DNA of 64,000 bases from Symsagittifera roscoffensis. Lineage: Eukaryota > Xenacoelomorpha > Acoela > Convolutidae. The number at the start of each line of letters is the position of its first letter. Position 1 is the first letter of the stretch. Below the pieces are notes generated by a model. The model was given only the letters and a program-made list of their open reading frames with translations. It ran no database searches and was not told the origin of the DNA. Where the stretch lies: positions 69,070,956 to 69,134,955 of the forward strand of contig NC_087065.1 in NCBI RefSeq assembly GCF_963678635.1, given 5' to 3'. The position numbers were made by a program, and so were the translations under genes. This document shows, one piece after another, positions 56,720 through 64,000 of the stretch.

Positions 56720-58563
56720 CATTATTACAATCACATAATAGTACAAATAAAATGAACCTCATATCAGCAAATTCTCGATTATTCACTCAAGCAGAACTAC
56801 GACTCTCAACTCTAATGAGAGAATGTACAGCCATAATATATACACTAACAGAATATGAATTTCTGATACTTGGATCAAAACATCCCACAGTTCTATTCAC
56901 AGACCATAAACCAATCATTTTCCTTTTTACACAAAAGTCTAATCCAAACCACCGAGTTTATAGATTTCAACTAATTTTAATGAAATTCCCAAACTTACAT
57001 ATAGTTTGGACCGCAGGAAAAAATCTTGCATTACCAGACACTTTAAGTCGAAATACGCCACCTGAATTACTTACACGTAAAACCACAGTTGAAATACCCA
57101 AAAATATAAAATTCTACCTTGCAGAAAATGAAACATCACCCCGATTGGAATGCAAATATGCAGTAAAAACTGACGTTGAACAATCACAAATAAATAATTT
57201 ACAACATTTCCCACTTTATTTAGATTGTCAAAATAATCACTATGAAGTTGATCTACTTGGAACATCAACTTTTAAACCAATCCCATATTCACAATGGATA
57301 AAAAATAACACCCAACAAAAAAGAATAAAACAACACCCGCCTAAAAAAGACCATTTTCCACTAATTGAAAAAGAAAATTTAACTGATAAAATAAACTTAT
57401 CAGGACCACAAACAAACGATTCAAAATACACAATAAATCAAGTTTTTGACCTCCATGACCCACTTGATACAATACCCTTATCTAAATTAGAAATTGAAAA
57501 CATTTTTCTCCCCCCAACAGAAACAATTACAATTTCAACACTGAAACAATATCAAAATCTTGACCCAGTAATTCGACAACTGAAATCATGGCACAAATAT
57601 AAAACTAAACCTATCAAGGCAGATTCAACTATTCTAGGAAACAAAACACTCCTCCGATACTTTCGCAAATTTCATAACACAACAATTAACGAAAATACAG
57701 ACCTTTTAGAATATAAATTAAATGAATTTACAGTTCCCTGTCTCCCTTTAAGTATGATTCTCATAGCTTTTAATATTTCACATACACAAAATATTAAAGG
57801 ACACTCTGGATCAGAGAAAACATATTCAAATTTTATACAAAACTTTTATTTCCCAAATGCACCAATTTGGATAAAAGTACTATGCAATGACTGTATAGTA
57901 TGTCAACTGAATAAACCTTACCCAAATCAAAGACAAATAGCACAAAAACAAGATTTTAAAGGACAAAGTTTGTACTTTAACCACCGTATCTCATTTGATA
58001 CTAAAGGACCAATTTCACCCTCATCAAAAGGAAACTCCTACATTATGGTAATTGTTGACGCATTTACACATTATGTAGCACTAAACCCAGTACCACATTG
58101 TAACGCTTATTATGCTTACACAACGCTTTATGAACACTGGATAGCAAAATTTGGACTACCAGAAATTTTAGTTACAGACAATGGTACAGAATTCATAAAT
58201 AATGAAATCATCACGCTATGTCATTTATATAACATTAAACACAAACCACGTACATCTCACGCACCTTGGACAAACGGCTTAGTCGAAGGTATGAACCGTT
58301 CATTACAAGAATATCTTAGATGTATCATAAATGGAAATGATACAAGATATACCGAATGGTCAGCAGATGTAAAACTATTTCCCTTAGCATATAATTCACA
58401 AATCACAACAACTTTAGGAATGTCACCATATGAAATGGTTTTTAACCAAAAGCCACGCAAACCAATAATGTTTACAGCAAACTCTCACAAAAACGCACAA
58501 GGTTATTGTCAACCAAATAAAGACTCAATTTTTTATAACCTACCTTTTACATACACACGATGA
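56718..58563 (+). pseudogene. RNase H and integrase core of element 3
   Basis: The frame picks up RNase H at AALLQSHN and keeps ELRLSTLMREC (Glu) and LFTDHKPI (Asp), but lacks the first Asp block. Integrase has His at 57781 and 57802 and CNDCIVCQLNK (zinc module), then Asp at 57997 (ISFDTKGPI), Asp at 58177 (VTDNGTEF) and Glu at 58285 (GLVEGMNR). The second Asp and the Glu are 36 codons apart, the classical D-35-E spacing. The frame is lost at 58550 and the chain closes early at 58563. RNase H and integrase are normally the same Pol chain as RT. Confidence 0.9.
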
Positions 58564-59278
58564 AGATCATTTTCATCACCCACAAATTCTTAAATTAGCC
58601 TCCGGTACACACACCGAATGGATTTTAAATAGAGATAAAAAACACAATGAAATTTATCAAAAAATAACAAAAAAATTCTTACAAAGGCAAAACATTAATG
58701 AACAAATAAATTCACGCTTTACACCAGCCTCCGATTTAAAAATTGGAACATTTGTTTTAATACCCAATTTTAATACTCAAAAAGGAATTTCTAAAGAATT
58801 ACAACCCCTTCGTAAAGGACCATACCAAATAATTACAAAACCCACTGATGTCACATATAAAATCATCGACTTAGACAAAAAAGAAATCGTTCAGCACCGA
58901 AATAACTTATTACCTTATTATCCAAAAGAATACGCACTCCGCGAACTAACTCAATTATATTCTTTTACAGGTTTAAAAGTTATTCAAAATGACCCACATC
59001 CGGAAAACACAACAAAGGAACAAAATGATATTCACCTCGGAAATAAAAATACAAAATCAACCACCACCAAAAACAATACAAAAAACCTAGACCAAAAAAC
59101 ATCTCAAAAAGAAAGAAAAAATAGAAAAATGACCGAACAAATAATACCCCAAGAGCAAATCGACAAAACAGAACATAGAAAATCAACACGACTTAGAAAT
59201 CAACCACGTAAAAATTATAAAATATTCATCCCCCAATCTAAAATATTAAAGAAAGTCGAATTTCAAAAGCAATTTTAG
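58549..59278 (+). pseudogene. integrase C-terminal GPY/F module of element 3
   Basis: In the +1 frame relative to the core, the sequence picks up at HTHDEDHFHHPQ and continues for about 240 codons to TAG at 59276. LRKGPYQIITKPTDVTYKI is a clear GPY/F module, known from Ty3 integrases to follow the core. A Lys/Thr/Asn-rich basic tail follows. A one-base change near 58545 explains the shift. Confidence 0.85.
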
Positions 59279-60096
59279 CTCAATACTTCAGTCTTAGAAA
59301 CTTTGAAACATTTTCAATTTTCATTTTTCAAAATAACATGCTGACAAACACGCAATGATTCTAGTTCAAATTTAAACCAATAGGATTCATCCAATCTGTC
59401 ACCTTCTCTAACTTAAACTCAGATCAATTAGACGAATCATATAAAACTCCAGGCATATCTATAACTATAACTTTACGACCTCCAGGTAAAAAATAAGCAA
59501 ACCACTCCAACTTGACAACTAAAATAAATATCACCATAATATCATAACCCTCCCTTATCTAATAACTCAAAGATCAACAAAATTTCCCCAACTCAGACCT
59601 CAAATACCCCCAAAACAAATCTGTTAAATTAGCCTAAAGTAACAAAACGAACATTTTAATTAGCCTAAAGTACAAAAATCTCACCATACCCCGGATCATT
59701 TGACAAACAAAAATAAAGAAAAAGACGACCTCCCGATCACCATAAAAACTGCCCCCAACGATTTTTTACCAAACTCAACCCACTTGTCAAAAAACTAATA
59801 AATAATCCGACCACACTTGAAAGTTGCCCCAAACAACAAAAAATATTCGATCAAGAAGTCATTTCTTAAATGTTCTTCTATCAAACAGTCACTAAAATTA
59901 TCACAAACCTCAAACAATTTTTTACGATACTTGAAACTTTCATAATATTTCTTTTTGATATCCTTGAATCTTTTCTAAAAATCTTAATCATTTTTTGTAA
60001 TATTTTTTAAATTTTTTACACTATATTCGAAATATTTCTCCAACTTTCAAAAATCCTTGATTATATCCACAGGTACGATTCATACAACTTGTCTAA
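59279..60096 (+). other. 0.8 kb spacer between pol and the envelope region
   Basis: No frame longer than a few dozen codons. It is A/C-rich with many CCCC-AAA motifs. An acceptor-like TTATATCCACAG ends at 60072, 24 bases before the ATG at 60097, which could receive a spliced subgenomic RNA. Confidence 0.6.
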
Positions 60097-60285
60097 ATGA
60101 TACGAACTATTTTCAGTAGAACTGATATTTTTTTACTATTTGTAATTTTCATAACATTTCTATCATCCCTCATTTTGACCATATGCAAATGTATAAAGAA
60201 AGCAATCATCACATTCGCTCTAGCAACAATCCTCCTAATTCTTTTTTTAGAAGAATATTATAATAAACATAAACTTTTTCACTAA
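60097..60285 (+). CDS. small membrane ORF of element 3
   Basis: 62 codons starting MIRTIFSRTDIFLLFVIFI. The first hydrophobic run (about residues 12-29) and a second (about 36-51, ITFALATILLILFL) suggest one or two membrane passes with a Cys-Lys patch between. It overlaps the ATG-less ORF at 60251-61534 by 35 bases in the -1/+1 relation, so a frameshift could extend it. The family is unknown. Confidence 0.5.
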   Translation: MIRTIFSRTDIFLLFVIFITFLSSLILTICKCIKKAIITFALATILLILFLEEYYNKHKLFH

Positions 60286-61534
60286 AAGAATAGACCAAAA
60301 AGCTATCAAAATTGCTACCCAACAGTCACAAAGTCAGTCTTCACCGACATCACCCCAAGATAACCCAACAACACCTTCAACTACTCAAAATCCTCAAACA
60401 TCTACACGAATTTCCTTTCAAGATAACCCATACACTTTTGAAAAACGACACGCTCGTTTTTCCGAACCACTAGAACCCGTTCAACGGCAAGCACCTTTAA
60501 GTGAACCAACATATAATCTATACCCAACACTACCACCAGAACTAAGTAGAATACGAAATCCTAGTCAAAACCAAAACACAACAGAAATAAATAGACAAAT
60601 TATACATCCTCGAAGAAATAGAAATTTTCAAACTCCCCGAGTTCATTTTGAAAAACCTCAATCCCCATCACAAAACACTCCAGAAAACCCCACTGGTATC
60701 TTACCAGAAACCCCTACACTTCTTTCACAACGTAGCACCTCAAGCTTACCCTCAGATTACTTAGGCTCAACACCAACATCTGAACAAATACGTGAAAACC
60801 CCTTTAATCCCCCAAACCAAACATCACGACTACCATATTGGACAACACATTCATTCACACAAGGTGAACCAAATTTAATCAATGACCCAATAGATATTTC
60901 TTCAGATACAACATCCTCATCACTACCGGAAACATTATCACTACCATCAACACCATCAATTAGCCAAATTTCGCCGACACCTTTTAACTTAAATTTTCCA
61001 AATAATCTCGACGCAAGATATCAAGAACAATCATCAACAAGTATCCCTTTAAGACTAGATTGGAATACATTTACAGCACCTCCACCATTATTTGGACAAC
61101 ATCTAGAAAGTAATCGCCTTCACAACTGGGCACTTAATAGATTACAATATCGACAAGACATTCACGACGATATCCGTGATCACAATATCCAAATACTCCA
61201 ACAAAACAGTTTACAATTAAAGTTTGAAATCACAGTTAAATTAAACAACATTACTCAACACCCATACCCATTAAACCCACCAAACATAACAGCTCAATCA
61301 CTACCACCACCATTTATAACCACTGAAGTAATATATAAATACGACAGATATACCAAAAAAAGACAATTGGTTACATCACATTTTATAACCCATACTCAGG
61401 ATTATCATACACATGTATATTCTAAAATTATTAATTTTTCTCCAACTCCTTTTTCTAGTAATCTCAAATCAAAACATAAACCTTTCTCCCCGCACAGGAC
61501 CCCAAGATTTATTAGTAACACATTACGATTGTGA
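60251..61534 (+). CDS. 427-codon ORF with no ATG, Pro/Ser/Thr/Gln-rich
   Basis: Open from TAG at 60248 to TGA at 61532 with no Met codon and only late TTG codons. It is very rich in Pro, Ser, Thr, Gln and Asn, without hydrophobic segments. The last 120 bases overlap the envelope start in another frame. The 35-base overlap with the membrane ORF upstream would allow a +1 shift that joins a membrane anchor to this polar domain; splicing is the other option. 1.28 kb of open frame in DNA this AT-rich is unlikely by chance. I do not recognise it. Confidence 0.6.
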   Translation, partial: KNIIININFFTKRIDQKAIKIATQQSQSQSSPTSPQDNPTTPSTTQNPQTSTRISFQDNPYTFEKRHARFSEPLEPVQRQAPLSEPTYNLYPTLPPELSRIRNPSQNQNTTEINRQIIHPRRNRNFQTPRVHFEKPQSPSQNTPENPTGILPETPTLLSQRSTSSLPSDYLGSTPTSEQIRENPFNPPNQTSRLPYWTTHSFTQGEPNLINDPIDISSDTTSSSLPETLSLPSTPSISQISPTPFNLNFPNNLDARYQEQSSTSIPLRLDWNTFTAPPPLFGQHLESNRLHNWALNRLQYRQDIHDDIRDHNIQILQQNSLQLKFEITVKLNNITQHPYPLNPPNITAQSLPPPFITTEVIYKYDRYTKKRQLVTSHFITHTQDYHTHVYSKIINFSPTPFSSNLKSKHKPFSPHRTPRFISNTLRL

Positions 61535-62462
61535 AGAAAACGAACAAAAAACACTACACAAGTATGCAATAAATCAAGTATCACAATGCGAAACAGAACC
61601 CCAAGCAATAGAAACTACAAATGTAATAGCAACACTTTATTCAAAAGCCCGAGCAACAACAGTTATCGGATATAAATTCACAGCAACATTTTCCGAAAAG
61701 AAAGTACATTGTTCACAAGTCTCAAACGGAAATAAAAACCGACTTGACCATGAATCATTCTACCAGAGTAATATAGAACGACTTTTACACTTAAATCCCA
61801 AAAATTGTAAAAACGAGTTACTTAGACTAAATATCACACAAAATAAAAACTCAGATAGAAAGTTAGTATACTTTCAAGTTTTTTTAGACTCAGTACATCA
61901 ATCACAACTTGAAAGATACCAAGGACATATAAAACTAGATGACAAATACCCATATAACGGCGCACACGGAAGATTAACCTATGACATACACGACAAACAT
62001 TGGATACCACACATTGGTATAAATAACCCATCAAACTGCAAAGCAGACACAAAAAATAAAGGATACCAAGAGATAATGTTTTTCGATTGGAAAATACAAC
62101 TCGAAAAAATACAACTCACACGAGATTTATCAGACAACACAATGATCTATCAAGGAATCAGATTACCTTGTAAAAATGATCAAGGTTATTGCGACCCTAC
62201 AACACGAACACAAGCAACAATTGTTTGGTTCCCTGAAGACACATGTACAACATTTCAAGTAGCAAAAATACACGCTCGTATGATAAAATTTCACGAAAAA
62301 TATTTTATACAATCAATACCATATGAACAAGTAAATCCATTACGAAAAATAAGTTCTGATTTTCGAAACATTCAAAATATAGAAAATAAATTAACACGTT
62401 TTCAAGTATATCAAGAAACAGAACTCGCATGTAAATATAAAAATCCACTTCACAAAACATAA
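61413..62462 (+). pseudogene. envelope-like glycoprotein gene, first part
   Basis: The ATG at 61413 begins a signal-peptide-like stretch (hydrophobic residues about 4-18). The frame has regularly spaced cysteines and several N-glycosylation sequons, as expected for a secreted or surface glycoprotein. An acceptor-like ACTCAG lies 14 bases upstream. The frame closes at TAA 62460-62462, but the same frame continues open afterwards, so this is a nonsense change in a longer gene. Position after pol and the later membrane segments support an envelope role, that is virion surface protein and membrane fusion in related retroelements. Which envelope class it belongs to I cannot say. Confidence 0.7.
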
Positions 62463-64000
62463 TACTCTGAAATATTAGTTGAATACGAAAATGGATTCGA
62501 TATGACCACTGGAAAAATAAAAGTCGACCCATACGCCACAAGTCATCCTCCAAATGAAGGAACATCATATATACCAGTTCATTTTCAAAAAAATACAGGT
62601 CAACCTGGTGGACATTTAAAGCCCCAAGACGATCAAAGCACACGTTTACAAGAACTATCACTAATGAATAGTACATATTTCGGTAATATCCACTATGATA
62701 TTCACTTAGACATGAAATTAGACTATACGATTAGCCGAATTTTTCAAGAAATGTCACTCTCCGAATTAGAAACACTACACCAACTATGCGAATTAGAAAG
62801 AACACAAATATTACAATCACTTGCACTAGCAGTATTAAAAATACCCTACGCAGGATATTTACTATCAGGAAATAGATCAAATTTTTTAGACTATGAAGGA
62901 AACATCTTATGGTTTTATACTTGTACTAAAAAAGTATCACCACTATACGTTTTTGAAGATAAACGATGCTATAAAAGAATCCCTATCTTTTATAAGAATA
63001 AAGTACATTTCGTTGACACACTTTCACGAAGAACCTATTTTTGGGATACCGCAGTCCCATGTGGATCAGAAAATAGCCACAATGTAGTACAACTAAACCC
63101 TGATGAAGATAAATATTATCTTCTCACCCCATATCCCACATTAATGCAATCACTCAAAAAATTTTCACCAGAAAGCATTCGCGCTATCGCTCGAAACCCA
63201 AATATAGACTTACAATCAATAGGAATATATTCAAAATCAGATATTCAACATCACATTAGAACACAACAATTCCAAGAATTATTAACACAAATGGACACAA
63301 TACAAAGACAATCAATTGACCAAAACTTACGCAAACTTGCCGAAACCGCAGGATTTGCAGACATCTATACGCAAGACTATAGCGGATATTTTAAAGACAT
63401 TAAATATTATATATATCTAAACGGTGAAAAATACCGTCCCCAAGATATATCACCCATCAATATTTTTAGCTTTGTAACACTCAAAAATGAAATTCTTGAT
63501 TTTCTAGGATGGCCCTACTACATCTTAGAAAAATTGACTATTTTATACGCAATGTTTAACTTTATTGGATTTCTTTTCTCACTTTTAAAAGGAATCTACA
63601 ACACATGTGCTATACACACACAAGTAAACAGACAAGCAAGCGTAGCACGCATACTCTTTGCAGGATTTTTTGGAATTTTTTCTACATCTATAAACAAAAT
63701 TCTTTTAGATGCACAAATAAAAGAATATAACACAAAAATAGCAACCAGACAGAACACATACGACGAAGAACATCACAATGTAGACACAACGCCAACAGCA
63801 CCACAGTTACCACCCCTACCACATAACCATCCATTATCCCTAGTCCCACGTAATTTTCGACATCTAGCCATAACACATGATCAAAATTTTAGACCAACCA
63901 TATCACAAAGCCCCATCCAACATATAATGACACACCAATCACAAGATGATAATACTTATGAACAAATTATTGAACAACCCCATACCACTGCTTTTCAGTC
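62463..64000 (+). pseudogene. envelope-like glycoprotein gene, second part (runs off the window)
   Basis: The frame of 61413 continues without a stop from 62463 to the window end, 512 codons. It holds further paired cysteines up to about 63060, a coiled, Gln-rich helical region (about 63250-63340), then a strongly hydrophobic segment at about 63530-63600 and a second at about 63645-63710, followed by a Pro/His-rich tail with DDEE-type acidic patches. The first hydrophobic segment fits a membrane anchor and the rest an inner tail. The 3' end and 3' LTR lie beyond the window. Confidence 0.7.

Larger units (their letters stand above)
48960..64000 (+). mobile_element. env-bearing retrovirus-like Ty3 element 3, right end outside window
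   Basis: At least 15 kb with gag, protease, RT, RNase H, integrase and, after an 0.8 kb spacer, a small membrane ORF, a large ATG-less ORF and an envelope-like gene. Integrase after RNase H with a GPY/F module places it in Ty3/gypsy. The envelope gene makes it errantivirus-like in layout, though I cannot assign the clade. The sense strand is A-rich and G-poor, unlike the neighbouring elements. Only a few lesions are seen over about 11 kb of coding frames. The 3' LTR is not in the window, so the 5' boundary is approximate. Confidence 0.85.

Noticed and set aside
51644..56755. A 1703-codon gag-pol starting at 51644
   Set aside because: That start is TTG, and the same frame is open upstream to the ATG at 51053 apart from one TGA. 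The real gag start is upstream.
63514..63720. A separate membrane protein gene near the window end
   Set aside because: It is in the same uninterrupted frame as the second part of the envelope-like gene and fits its membrane anchor.

Overview
This is metazoan (animal) nuclear DNA. It is AT-rich and gene-poor, with long introns that have canonical GT-AG ends. LTR retrotransposons and short repeats fill most of it. Nothing in the sequence fixes the species; an invertebrate is my inference from the retroelement types, above all the env-bearing Ty3-like element.

Host genes. A plus-strand gene has exons at 22034-22099, 25813-25988 and 39108-39347. Their phases agree, and together they encode a protein with two membrane segments and a Ser-rich cytoplasmic tail. 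Its 13 kb second intron holds Ty3 element 2. A minus-strand terminal exon at 4761-4915 ends with a stop codon and starts at a good splice acceptor; Ty3 element 1 lies 47 bases upstream of that acceptor. A few other exon-like segments (18.5, 21.7, 23.1, 23.4 kb) are weaker.

Ty3 elements on the minus strand. Element 1 (4963-11435, LTRs about 209 bp, TSD CATC) is a degenerate gag-protease-RT-RNaseH-integrase element. Its 5' half, 5' LTR and 1.6 kb of flank are tandemly duplicated (7690-13050 and 13051-18172). Element 2 (26838-38638, 351 bp LTRs, TSD CCCCT) has its 3' half, 3' LTR and flank tandemly duplicated (4.53 kb units, nearly identical, junction in a 6-base AAAATT microhomology). Element 2 sits in a SINE-like repeat, and an uninterrupted copy of that repeat at 40.1 kb shows the empty target. 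In both families the gag ATG is built from the last base of the LTR plus the first bases of the primer-binding site. A third, mostly deleted Ty3 relic lies at 0.6-1.9 kb.

Region 39.4-48.9 kb is non-coding and repeat-rich. It has three related hAT-like miniature elements (47052-47271, 47602-48141, 48529-48752) with matching termini and perfect 8-bp target duplications, plus several direct and inverted repeats.

Retrovirus-like element 3 on the plus strand (about 49.05 kb to beyond the window end). In order it carries a putative 5' LTR, two leader-region ORFs, gag-pol with CCHC, DSGA protease, YLDD RT, RNase H and DDE integrase with a GPY/F module, an 0.8 kb spacer, a small membrane ORF, a 427-codon ORF without any ATG, and an envelope-like glycoprotein gene. 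The sense strand is A-rich and G-poor. This copy has a few lesions (TGA at 51218, RNase H frameshift near 56.70 kb, integrase frameshift near 58.55 kb, TAA at 62460). The long unbroken frames between them suggest a fairly young insertion. It is the most unusual unit in the window.
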